From assembly GCA_045531685.1 (NCBI GenBank), contig JAZSEL010000121.1:1-31971 (forward strand): a stretch of DNA of 31,971 nt. The letters are read 5' to 3'. Source of the stretch: RGIG8767 sp045531685. Lineage in GTDB: Bacteria > Bacillota > Clostridia > Lachnospirales > Lachnospiraceae. The translations under genes and the position numbers were made by a program. Below the pieces are notes generated by a model. It was given only the letters and a program-made list of their open reading frames with translations. It was not told where the DNA came from and made no database searches. This document shows positions 22,890 through 30,676 of this stretch, in pieces; position 1 is the first letter of the stretch; each line of letters begins with the position of its first letter.

Positions 22890-23738
22890 TTACTCCGTTG
22901 CATAAAAAACCTTCATGGCTTTTAACACGTCTGCTTTCATAGCCTTCTGTGCTGCCATTGCGATATCGTGGAAATAAGTAACCTCTTTTGCATCCAATAA
23001 TTCCTTAGATGCCTTTACACCCGCATTGGACATATAGGAATAATAATTAATCTTCCGTACACCCTTGCTGATAGCAATGCGGTAATCCTCAGAACTCACC
23101 CCGGAACCGCCATGCATAACAAGAGGAATACCAATCTTAGCACGGATATTCCCAATCCGTTCAAAATCCAGCTTTGGTTTTGCTTTGTATAATCCGTGAG
23201 CCGTTCCAAAAGATGCGGCAAGCGCATCAATTCCTGTTTCTTTTACAAACTTTTCTGCCACATCCGGGTCCGTATACATATCTTCCGCTTTTTTTGCCGA
23301 ATCCGAAGCACCGGCTTCTCTTCCGCCCATCACACCGATTTCCGCTTCCACATCCGCACCGAATTTGGCAGCCATTGCTACCGCCTTCTGCGTATTGGCA
23401 ACATTTTCTTCATAGGATAATAAGGAACCGTCATACATAATGGAAGTAAATCCCAGTTCCAAAGCCCGCTGCAAATAGTCCAAATCCTCGCCATGGTCCA
23501 AATGGACACATACCGGAACCTTGGCTTCCTTTGCCGTATATACCATAACCGGTCCGATATCTTCAAGAGGTGCAATCTCCTCATGCAGCTGCGCATGGGA
23601 AATAATTACCGGCACCTTCATCTCTTCTGCATTATGAATAACCGCAAGTAAACATTCCAAATTCGGTGTGTTAAATGCACCGATGGCATAATCACCCTTT
23701 TCTGCCATTTTCATTACTTCTTTTAATGATGCTAACAT
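22890..23738 (-). CDS. Class II fructose-bisphosphate aldolase family protein
   Basis: A 282-residue class II aldolase. Zinc and catalytic residues are visible: VHLDHGED (D81, H82), VEAEIG (E133), FGTAHGLYK (H181) and MHGGSG (H209). The usual KINxxTD segment reads KINYYSYM, which differs from standard FbaA and makes a substrate other than fructose-1,6-bisphosphate plausible, for example a tagatose-, sorbose- or deoxy-sugar phosphate. AAGGAGA precedes the ATG at 23738. Upstream on the same strand lie a truncated DUF4432 gene and the tail of an FGGY kinase, which together with an aldolase would make a typical sugar-catabolic set. The aldolase itself appears intact. No terminator is seen after it. 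Confidence 0.9.
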   Translation of the reverse strand: MLASLKEVMKMAEKGDYAIGAFNTPNLECLLAVIHNAEEMKVPVIISHAQLHEEIAPLEDIGPVMVYTAKEAKVPVCVHLDHGEDLDYLQRALELGFTSIMYDGSLLSYEENVANTQKAVAMAAKFGADVEAEIGVMGGREAGASDSAKKAEDMYTDPDVAEKFVKETGIDALAASFGTAHGLYKAKPKLDFERIGNIRAKIGIPLVMHGGSGVSSEDYRIAISKGVRKINYYSYMSNAGVKASKELLDAKEVTYFHDIAMAAQKAMKADVLKAMKVFYATE

Positions 23739-23847
23739 TTTCCTGTCTCCTTTTGTATCTCTGTATTGCGGCTGACAAATTCACAACCGCCCAAATTCTA
23801 CTGTTGCAAATTGCAAAACATTTCTTCTGACTCAAGCATGGTAAGTC

Positions 23848-24432
23848 TTACTTCATAAGAAACGGATACCCCATATTCATATGGTATAAAAGCATGACCG
23901 GATATTCCCCGTCTCCGTTGTTTACCACGGTATCTTTTATTATAATCTCATTTTTATCCAAAGAACAGATATATTCACGATTCAGCCGTAATTTTCTGGA
24001 GAAAATCCCTTCATCGTTTATGGATGCAAAAATATGAAGTCCATCCCCTTCCTCCGTCCAATATATATGCTCTGCCGGAGTATTACCGATACTTCCGTGA
24101 AGAGGTAACTCCTCCCCTGCGTCCGTACATGGAGAACCCACTCCGTTCAGTCCGCATGTGGTCAAAAAGCCGGCGGTAAAGGATTTTAAAAATCCGGCTC
24201 CCACCCCATCATAATAAGCCGGTGCCACGTATCCGCACGGAGAAAAATACCCGTAATTATTTCCTCTCCACTTAAGTCTTACAATATCGGCACAACGGTC
24301 TGCGGAAACTGTAAATTCCAGGCCCTTTCCGTTGGTAACCTGAAACAAACGCATCCCATCTCCTTTGCCGCCAACCAAACGATGCTCTTCTACGCCATAT
24401 ACCTGACTCTTATGTCCTATGTATGTATTCAT
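23848..24432 (-). pseudogene. Truncated DUF4432 (aldose 1-epimerase-like) gene
   Basis: A 194-residue reading frame that starts normally (ATG at 24432, AGAAAGG site) and matches the N-terminal half of DUF4432 proteins, a galactose-mutarotase-like fold found with sugar-catabolic genes. Motifs: SADRCADIVRLKWRGNNYGY, TAGFLTTCGLNGVGSP, LPLHGSIGNTPAEH, LLYHMNMGYPFL. Family members are about 330-350 residues and continue well past the NMGYP motif; here a stop follows three codons later, and only 109 nt remain before the aldolase. No other frame supplies the missing part, so about 140 residues appear deleted. It could still be translated, but normal function is unlikely. Confidence 0.75.
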
Positions 24433-24518
24433 ATGAAATCCTTTCTGCTAACGCTATCTGTAGCTATGCTTTTCCTAAAACCATACTGCCATCGAAATTG
24501 CTCTCTATTCTATCCTGC

Positions 24519-24752
24519 TTATGACAGAGGTCGGACTGCGCCGTACAATTCCCTGTATTTTTGATAATGGGCCATATACGCCTCGTGCTGCTCTTTTCTT
24601 GGGTAATAAGTAGCACCCTCGGTAATCATCACATTGGCCGCATCCTGTAAATCCCGGAATACACCGGTTGGGATTCCCGCCAAACAATATCGAAAGCAAA
24701 ACACATAATCCATGCACACAGAGTAATCACATGCAAAGAATCCCATACACAA
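24519..24752 (-). pseudogene. C-terminal remnant of an FGGY-family sugar kinase
   Basis: The frame holds 77 residues, of which the last 55 or so resemble the extreme C-terminus of xylulokinase-like FGGY kinases: AGIPTGVFRDLQDAANVMI, then YYPRKEQHEAYMAHYQKYRELY. Intact kinases are about 490-520 residues, so roughly 85-90% is missing, including the ATP and sugar sites. The frame opens inside the terminator of the ZIP gene and has no ribosome site or promoter of its own, so it is probably not expressed. The preceding residues (VCMDYVFCFRYC) do not look like kinase. Placed before the truncated DUF4432 gene, it supports a decayed operon. Confidence 0.7.
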
Positions 24753-24779
24753 AAAATCCTGACATAAGTCAGGATTTTT
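24751..24779 (-). terminator. Terminator after the ZIP transporter gene
   Basis: AAAAATCCTGAC and GTCAGGATTTTT form a 12-bp perfect stem around ATAA, with a T run on the minus strand, 24 nt past the ZIP stop codon. The A/T symmetry may let it work in both directions. Confidence 0.92.
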
Positions 24780-24802
24780 GCGTATCTGTACCCATATAAA
24801 CT

Positions 24803-25555
24803 TTATAGAACTACATCTAATATCAGCATTACCGTAAATCCAATCAAAACAGAATACGTTGCCATTCTCTCGTACCCATGGCTATGCGTCTCCGGAATCA
24901 TCTCATCACTGATAATGTATAACATGGTTCCACCGGCAAATGCCAATGCAAAAGGCAGAATATTGTTGGATACTTCTGCCATATAGAATCCCACAAAGGT
25001 TCCCAACACTTCAATCAGTCCTGTTACCGCTGCAAGTACAAATGCCCTGCTTCTCTTTACGCCTGCCATAACAAGGGGAGATACCGTTACAATTCCTTCC
25101 GGAATATTCTGTAAGGCAATACCCACTGCCACTGTAATCGCTGCGGAAATATCCTCATTACCAAAGCTGACACCGGCGGCCATACCTTCCGGCAGATTAT
25201 GCAGTGCTACTGCCATCACAAACAGCATGGCCCGGCTGATATTCCGGTTGTTTTTGTGCTCCTCGGAATCCACTCCGGATAATTTATGTAGATGAGGTGT
25301 TACTTTATCCATAAGGTTTAAGAACAAAGCACCTGTAAAAATACCCAAAACCGGTAACCAAAGCATGGATGTGCTTACCTCATCAAATGCCGGTACAATC
25401 AGTCCGATAACTGCCGCCGCAAGCATAATTCCCGCTGCAAAACCCAGAATACAATCGTTTGTTTTATGTTTTACATCTCTTACGAAAAAACCGATAATGG
25501 CGCCAACCACTGTTGCGCCTCCCACTCCAAGAGCTGTCAATAATACTAATTCCAT
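24803..25555 (-). CDS. ZIP family metal transporter (GufA type)
   Basis: A 250-residue membrane protein with about eight hydrophobic helices. The metal-site helices carry HNLPEG (119-124) and QNIPEG (149-154); the same H/N/E and Q/E set forms the binuclear site of GufA-subfamily ZIPs such as BbZIP. A His-bearing loop (PHLHKLSGVDSEEHK, 87-101) between the third and fourth helices is typical. ZIPs bring zinc or other divalent metals into the cytoplasm. The start at 25555 has AAGGAGG. A promoter at 25578-25606 with a palindromic operator over the -10 box suggests control by a metal-dependent repressor. It is transcribed alone, ending at the terminator 24751-24779. Confidence 0.93.
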   Translation of the reverse strand: MELVLLTALGVGGATVVGAIIGFFVRDVKHKTNDCILGFAAGIMLAAAVIGLIVPAFDEVSTSMLWLPVLGIFTGALFLNLMDKVTPHLHKLSGVDSEEHKNNRNISRAMLFVMAVALHNLPEGMAAGVSFGNEDISAAITVAVGIALQNIPEGIVTVSPLVMAGVKRSRAFVLAAVTGLIEVLGTFVGFYMAEVSNNILPFALAFAGGTMLYIISDEMIPETHSHGYERMATYSVLIGFTVMLILDVVL

Positions 25556-25575
25556 ATCGCATCCTCCTTTTTTGA

Positions 25576-25589
25576 TTAGTCTAGACTAA
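25576..25589. promoter_or_regulatory. Palindromic operator upstream of the ZIP gene
   Basis: TTAGTCTAGACTAA is a perfect 14-bp palindrome that covers the -10 box of the ZIP promoter. The shape resembles operators of DtxR/MntR-type metal repressors (TTAGG...CCTAA), although the exact letters differ. The regulator is not in the window. Confidence 0.6.
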
Positions 25590-25606
25590 CTCACTAAATC
25601 TGTCAA
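25578..25606 (-). promoter_or_regulatory. Promoter of the ZIP transporter gene
   Basis: TTGACA (25606-25601), a 17-nt spacer and TAGACT (25583-25578) on the minus strand, about 20 nt before the start codon. Confidence 0.75.
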
Positions 25607-25644
25607 TGCTTTCCTGCTTTTATCCTACATTCCCGTCCTCATCA

Positions 25645-25687
25645 TTAAAGAAAAATGCAGAGAAATATTCCCTGCATTTTTCTTTAA
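25645..25687 (-). terminator. Bidirectional-looking terminator after the GGDEF gene
   Basis: TTAAAGAAAAATGCAG (25645-25660) and its perfect 16-bp complement (25672-25687) form a long hairpin with an 11-nt loop. It overlaps the last codons of the GGDEF gene, including the stop codon. Confidence 0.85.
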
Positions 25688-26757
25688 TATATGATTCTGT
25701 CTCTTCCGGACTGCTTGCCAATATAAAGTCTGTCATCGGCAATCTTTATATTCTCATGAAGCAGTAATTTCGGATCGTATTCCACAAGTCCAAAGGTCAT
25801 GGTAATCTTCAATTCCAAATCACCATACCTGATAACCGTCTTCTTAATCGCATCCTGAACCATGGAAAGCTTGACCTTAGCTTCGTCTCCATTGGCATTC
25901 TCAAACACGAAGATAAATTCTTCACCGCCCCATCTGGCCGTAACACCATGATCTTCCATTTCCCGCTCAATGACACGGGCAAGACGTCTTAGTACCTCAT
26001 CCCCGCATTCATGTCCATAGGTATCGTTTACCTTCTTAAAGAAGTCAATATCGCCAATGGCAATGGACATAAATCCAACCGGCTCTTTTAACTTCTTTTC
26101 CATGTAACGCATCAAATAATGACGGTTCCAAAGTCTGGTAAGTGTATCCGTATTGGCTGCCATTTCCAATTCTTCATTGTACTTTTTCAGCTTACGCTCA
26201 ATCTGCTGGGAATCCTTAGAAAGCATTACCCCGCAGATAAACAATAGCAGGAATACGGTTATGGTAGTAATAATCTGCAAGGAAATATCTGCCAGTCCTT
26301 CCAGTCTGACTACCTTCTCATGTCCACGACAGTAAAAATACAGATACAGACGTAATATACATAATAATGCTACAACAATTGCCTGCATATTCTTACTCAT
26401 GTAGGTAAAAATGAGATTAAACAGCATCAATACAAACAGATAATGCTGAATACCGCTGTCCCAACCGATAACCGTCACATCATAGCATACAAATCCCATG
26501 GAAGCTATATTAAACCAAAGCACCGCACCCTTTGTCATATCATGATAAGTCAGCCAGAACGCATAGCCGTACACCGCCATGAATAACAGATTAAATGCCA
26601 CCGGCCCGGTACTCTGTGTAAATGCTACCAATCCGGACAAAACAAACAAATATACAATTGTGAGCAAAGCACAAATTCTTAAGGTAATCGCTCCGTCCGC
26701 ATTTTCATTAGGATTCGTCACATCACTTAATATGTATGCTTTTAGTTTGCTAAACAT
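25684..26757 (-). CDS. Membrane diguanylate cyclase (GGDEF)
   Basis: The ATG at 26757 (GGGGTGGAG in front) gives 357 residues; the GTG at 26766 would overlap its own ribosome site. Residues 25-178 contain about six membrane helices without a recognised sensor family, followed by a short coiled linker (182-200). The GGDEF domain (about 200-357) has DTLTRLWNR, IGDIDFFKKVNDTYGH and the active site GGEEF (277-281), so it should make c-di-GMP from GTP. The inhibitory RxxD site five residues before GGEEF is absent; EDHG occupies it. The gene lies 75 nt after the NhaC gene and ends in a strong terminator. Receptor and hydrolase candidates (PilZ, HD-GYP) are in the same window. Confidence 0.93.
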   Translation of the reverse strand: MFSKLKAYILSDVTNPNENADGAITLRICALLTIVYLFVLSGLVAFTQSTGPVAFNLLFMAVYGYAFWLTYHDMTKGAVLWFNIASMGFVCYDVTVIGWDSGIQHYLFVLMLFNLIFTYMSKNMQAIVVALLCILRLYLYFYCRGHEKVVRLEGLADISLQIITTITVFLLLFICGVMLSKDSQQIERKLKKYNEELEMAANTDTLTRLWNRHYLMRYMEKKLKEPVGFMSIAIGDIDFFKKVNDTYGHECGDEVLRRLARVIEREMEDHGVTARWGGEEFIFVFENANGDEAKVKLSMVQDAIKKTVIRYGDLELKITMTFGLVEYDPKLLLHENIKIADDRLYIGKQSGRDRIIY

Positions 26758-26832
26758 TTTCTCCACCCCTTTAAAAAAATACCTTTCCCCATTAGTATCT
26801 CTTTAAATCTATATTCCCATTTACCAAACAAA

Positions 26833-28143
26833 TTAAGCTCTTTTACGGAAAGCAATAAAGCACAACGCACTGATTGCCATTAAAATCGGATAATATAAAT
26901 ACGGCATAATATCATATGGTGTTAAAGAAGTTAATGCTGCCGCTGATAAAAGCTGTGCACCGTATGGAATCAATCCCTGTCCTACGGAACTGAAAATATC
27001 AAGTAAGGATGCACTGCGCTTTTTATCTACACCAAACTCATCACTGATTTCTTTTGCAATCGGACCTGCCATAACAATGGCAACTGTATTGTTGGCTGTA
27101 CAAGCATCTACCAAAAGGGATAATGCAGCAATACCGAACTCGCCGCCCTTTTCCCCTTTAATCTTACTACGGATAAAGTTAAGGATACACTGGATTCCGC
27201 CGTACTCCTTAACCAAAGATACGATGCAGGCAACTACTATGGAAATAACGGTAATATCGTACATTCCCATGACACCGCCGATGCTCTGTCCGTTTACTTC
27301 TCCACCGCCTACTGCTAAGAAAATCTGATTCAGGGCAATGGTTCCTGTTCCCACACCAACGATTAAGGAAACAATGGTTCCGCCGATTAATACGACGAAT
27401 ACGTTTACACCAATTAATGCTCCCACTAAAACCAATACATAAGGAAGAACCTTTAATAAATTGTAATCCAGATTGCCGCTTGCTTCATACTGTCCGTTCA
27501 TGGTAAGCACGAAGAAAAGTACAATGGTAATAATGGCTGCCGGTAACACAATTAAAAAGTTTTCCTTAAACTTATCCTTCATCTCACAGCCCTGTGTCTT
27601 AACTGCCGCAATGGTAGTATCGGAAATCATGGATAAGTTATCACCAAACATAGCACCGCAAACAACGGCACCGATACATACTGCCATCGGGAATCCCGTC
27701 TTTTCACTGATACCCACTGCAATCGGTGCTAATGCAGCAATGGTTCCCATGGAAGTACCCATGGATACGGAAATAAAACAGCCAATAATAAACAAACCTA
27801 CAACCGCAAAATTAGAAGGTAATACGGAAAGACCGAAATTAACCGTACTCTCCACGCCTCCGGCAGCTGTTACGGCACCGGAAAATCCGCCTGCACATAA
27901 GAAAATCAAACTCATGGTAATAATATTTTCATCACCAACCCCTTTGGCAATTACGGAAATCTTTTCGTCAAAAGAAAGACCCTTATTCTGGACAAATGCC
28001 ACTGCCAAAGCAATTAAGAATGCCACAATGGTAGGCATTGCATAAAAGTCACCGGTAATCACACCGGAACCTAAGAAAATTACTAAAAATACCAAAATCG
28101 GTAACAGAGCACTTGCTCTTCCCTTGTTTTGTTCGTTACTCAT
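26833..28143 (-). CDS. NhaC-family Na+/H+ antiporter
   Basis: I choose the ATG at 28143 because GGGGAGGA stands before it; the longer frame from 28248 adds a hydrophilic extension overlapping the preceding gene's end. The resulting 436 residues include about 11 membrane segments. Family features are SMGTSMGTIAALAPIAVGI, CGAMFGDNLSMISDTTIAA and the late SLLVDACTANNTVAIVMAGPIA and DIFSSVGQGLIPYGAQ, which are typical of NhaC-type carriers (PF03553). Members exchange sodium for protons, or malate/lactate or amino acids in some cases, so the true substrate is open. It is 105 nt after an M18 peptidase, with an AGTAC-N4-GTACT inverted repeat in between. Confidence 0.88.
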   Translation of the reverse strand: MSNEQNKGRASALLPILVFLVIFLGSGVITGDFYAMPTIVAFLIALAVAFVQNKGLSFDEKISVIAKGVGDENIITMSLIFLCAGGFSGAVTAAGGVESTVNFGLSVLPSNFAVVGLFIIGCFISVSMGTSMGTIAALAPIAVGISEKTGFPMAVCIGAVVCGAMFGDNLSMISDTTIAAVKTQGCEMKDKFKENFLIVLPAAIITIVLFFVLTMNGQYEASGNLDYNLLKVLPYVLVLVGALIGVNVFVVLIGGTIVSLIVGVGTGTIALNQIFLAVGGGEVNGQSIGGVMGMYDITVISIVVACIVSLVKEYGGIQCILNFIRSKIKGEKGGEFGIAALSLLVDACTANNTVAIVMAGPIAKEISDEFGVDKKRSASLLDIFSSVGQGLIPYGAQLLSAAALTSLTPYDIMPYLYYPILMAISALCFIAFRKRA

Positions 28144-28162
28144 ACTGTCCTCCCCTAATTCT

Positions 28163-28176
28163 AGTACTTTTGTACT
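28163..28176. repeat. Inverted repeat in the NhaC leader
   Basis: AGTAC-TTTT-GTACT, 5-bp arms around 4 nt, about 20 nt upstream of the NhaC start and downstream of a possible TATGAT -10 box. A regulator site is possible; arms this short also occur by chance. Confidence 0.3.
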
Positions 28177-28248
28177 TATAATCATACCACTTTTATTATA
28201 CATTTGTATATAATATATTTGGATTTGCCATTTATGCCTGCAAATCAA

Positions 28249-29529
28249 TTACATACCGTAAAAATATGCGGATAATCCAATCATATCCTCCCCGTCCTTT
28301 GCTCCTGCCGTCTCCATAGCCGAATGCATGGCAAGCTGCGGCAATCCGATATCTGCCGATGGCATTGACAGATGGGACATGAGCACATTACCAAGGGTAG
28401 AACCTCCCGGCATATCCGAGCGGTTGGCAAATGTCTGTAGGGTAAGTCCGCAACCATTGCATACGTCCTGTAAATATGCCATGGAATAGCCATCCGTGGT
28501 GTACTGGGCATTTCCTGCCTGTTTCACTACAATACCACCATTCAGGTACGGTTTATTGGTCACATCCGATTTTTCCGGATGATTCGGATGCAATGCATGG
28601 GCATTGTCTGCCGAAATCAGGAAACTGTTCTTTACCGCCATCCTGTATGGGACCGGTTCGGCACCATCGCTATGGTTCCTATTGCATACATAATCCCAAA
28701 CATCCTTACATACAGAGGCAAGAAAATCACTGTCTGCTCCCTGACCGGTTCTGCTTCCCACTTCTTCATTATTGAATACGGCATATACCGGAATATATTC
28801 CCGGGGTTCACTTTTTATAAAGCCCTGTAAGGTTGTATATACACATTGCAAATCATCTAATCTCGGAGCGAGTAAAAACTCTCCCTCCAAGCCGATGCGC
28901 CGTCCTTTTTCTCCGGAATATAGGAACAAATCACTTCCTAATATGGCATCCTCTTCCACCGCCAGTTGCTCTGCCATATGTGCTGTTATGCGGCATGCTT
29001 TGTCTCCCGAAACCAACGGGAGCATATCTGTCTGTGGGTTGTATTCAAACCCTTTATTGATTTCCCTGTTAAAATGGATGGCAAGATTAGGAATCACACA
29101 AGCGTCCCCACCTAAATCCACAAGCATGGACACCAGCTCATCATCCTTTTTTACAATGGCTCTTCCCGCAATTCCCAAGGGTCTGTCCAACCATGCGGAG
29201 AGAATCATACCTCCGTACTTTTCCACATTTAACTTAACATATGCTTCGTCCACCGCTATCTCCGGCTTTGTCTTTAGCTTAAAACAAGGCGCATCGCTGT
29301 GAGATGCCATGATGTGAAAGCCCTTTGGCATTCCTTGCGGTATCTGAAACGCAAGTATGGACGAATCGTTTCTGACATAATAAAACTTATTCTGTGAAGC
29401 ATCCTTAGGAAGCTCCCCTTCAAAAAGGGCTACAAACCCTGCCTCATTTAATGCGTTTTGTATATTAGCCACTGCATGATAACAGGTAGGACTTTTATCA
29501 ATAAATTGTAATAATCCGTTTACTTCCAT
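28249..29529 (-). CDS. apeB: M18 family aspartyl aminopeptidase
   Basis: A 426-residue peptidase of the classical M18 length. Metal and catalytic residues are in the expected order: H77 in ASHSDAP, D225 in APRLDDL, E255-E256 in NNEEVGS, D308 in ISADNAHA and H402 in LAMHSAMET. Such enzymes remove N-terminal Asp or Glu in the cytoplasm as large oligomeric zinc enzymes. AAGAGGG precedes the ATG at 29529. It starts 14 nt after the HD-GYP gene, which itself follows the AlaX-type gene by 29 nt, so the three form an operon, possibly reading into NhaC. The symbol follows common usage for this length class and is not certain. Confidence 0.94.
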   Translation of the reverse strand: MEVNGLLQFIDKSPTCYHAVANIQNALNEAGFVALFEGELPKDASQNKFYYVRNDSSILAFQIPQGMPKGFHIMASHSDAPCFKLKTKPEIAVDEAYVKLNVEKYGGMILSAWLDRPLGIAGRAIVKKDDELVSMLVDLGGDACVIPNLAIHFNREINKGFEYNPQTDMLPLVSGDKACRITAHMAEQLAVEEDAILGSDLFLYSGEKGRRIGLEGEFLLAPRLDDLQCVYTTLQGFIKSEPREYIPVYAVFNNEEVGSRTGQGADSDFLASVCKDVWDYVCNRNHSDGAEPVPYRMAVKNSFLISADNAHALHPNHPEKSDVTNKPYLNGGIVVKQAGNAQYTTDGYSMAYLQDVCNGCGLTLQTFANRSDMPGGSTLGNVLMSHLSMPSADIGLPQLAMHSAMETAGAKDGEDMIGLSAYFYGM

Positions 29530-29543
29530 TACAATCCCTCTTT

Positions 29544-30647
29544 TTACATGATAATAATACTGGTGCAGGTAATATCACCGGCAAGGTCATAAATCTTACC
29601 TGTGGTCAAACCTACCACCTTAGGACGCATAATGGCTTCTTCGTAGTTCTCAACCACGCGGGCACGCTCCCCGTTACTCAAGTCCACATTGGAGCCCACC
29701 GGATACAGGATAACACTACCCATAAATGCCCTGAGGGAAGAAATATCCAACTCACTGGTCATGGCCATAAGCATTTCCACCGCGTCTCGCGGAGAGAATC
29801 CATGCTTATACGGACGCTCCGTAACCAATGCATCGTAAATATCCGCCACGGAAATAATCTTAGCAAACTGCGAAATCTGAGCCGCCCCCACTCCCACAGG
29901 ATAGCCCTTACCGTTGCTCTTCTCATGATGCTGGAGAACTCCCAGCTTAATGCCCTCCTTCAGGTTCGGTTTGTCCTGCAAAATACGGTACCCGTATACG
30001 GAATGCTGTTTCATAATTTCAAACTCTTCATCCGTAAGTCTTCCCGGCTTATTCAGAATCTCGTTGGGAATCTTTGTTTTTCCAATGTCATGTAACAATC
30101 CGGTAATACCGATGTCGTAGATTTCATCACGGGATAATCCCAGCTTTTTACCGATTATCATAGAGATGGTCGCAACATCCACACTATGCTTAAAGGTATA
30201 CTCGTCACTGACCTTCAAATTATTAATGTCTACCGCTATCGCATCGTTCTCATCAATGGCAGTCATCAGGTCATTGGTAATATCCCTTGTCGTATCTGCA
30301 AACTCCGCCGCATTGGAATTGTTATACAAATAGGAGATTCCCTCTGCCACACGGGCACGCACCACATCCGTAATATTTACTTTCGCACGATCGGGAACTT
30401 TTAACTTTTCAATTTTTTCCAAGGTAGCAGGTGCAACATTCTCATCCCCGGTAGAAGCTACGGTTTCTTCTTCACCTTCTCGGATATATACACCGGATAC
30501 TCCAAGCTTGCGTAATCCATCAATCATGAAATCATCTAACAGCGCGCCCCGTGCAATCAACACACGGTTGGTGCCGTCAATGATGGACTGGTCGATTTTC
30601 ATACCACTTTTTAAAAGCCTGGTCGCCACAAAATAACGTCTTACCAT
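29544..30647 (-). CDS. HD-GYP domain protein, probable c-di-GMP phosphodiesterase
   Basis: A 367-residue cytoplasmic protein. An N-terminal segment of about 130 residues (LLKSGMKIDQSIIDG, LIARGALLDDFMIDGLRKLGV) is the common non-catalytic part found before HD-GYP domains in Clostridia. The catalytic domain (about 140-310) holds HSVDVA, LLHDIGK (H186, D187), the HHEKSNGKGYP motif (240-250) and VADIYDALVTERPYK, all residues expected of an active metal-dependent c-di-GMP phosphodiesterase. A beta-rich tail follows. The ribosome site is weak (GTGAGAT). Lying between alanyl-tRNA editing and aminopeptidase genes, it has no clear functional neighbours, but its GGDEF counterpart is about 3 kb away. 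Confidence 0.94.
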   Translation of the reverse strand: MVRRYFVATRLLKSGMKIDQSIIDGTNRVLIARGALLDDFMIDGLRKLGVSGVYIREGEEETVASTGDENVAPATLEKIEKLKVPDRAKVNITDVVRARVAEGISYLYNNSNAAEFADTTRDITNDLMTAIDENDAIAVDINNLKVSDEYTFKHSVDVATISMIIGKKLGLSRDEIYDIGITGLLHDIGKTKIPNEILNKPGRLTDEEFEIMKQHSVYGYRILQDKPNLKEGIKLGVLQHHEKSNGKGYPVGVGAAQISQFAKIISVADIYDALVTERPYKHGFSPRDAVEMLMAMTSELDISSLRAFMGSVILYPVGSNVDLSNGERARVVENYEEAIMRPKVVGLTTGKIYDLAGDITCTSIIIM

Positions 30648-30676
30648 AAGTATCTCACTATTCTATCGTTGTATGC

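Noticed and set aside
27473..28045. 190-codon plus-strand reading frame
   Set aside because: It is antisense to the NhaC membrane segments, and its Pro/Thr-rich make-up is what the reverse complement of hydrophobic helices gives.
28772..29302. 176-codon plus-strand frame
   Set aside because: It is antisense to the M18 aminopeptidase with intact catalytic residues, and no separate ribosome site is visible.
3892..29529. The two M18 aminopeptidases as a recent duplication
   Set aside because: They differ in length (466 and 426 residues), in spacing between motifs and in sequence around every ligand, so they are old, distinct subfamilies.
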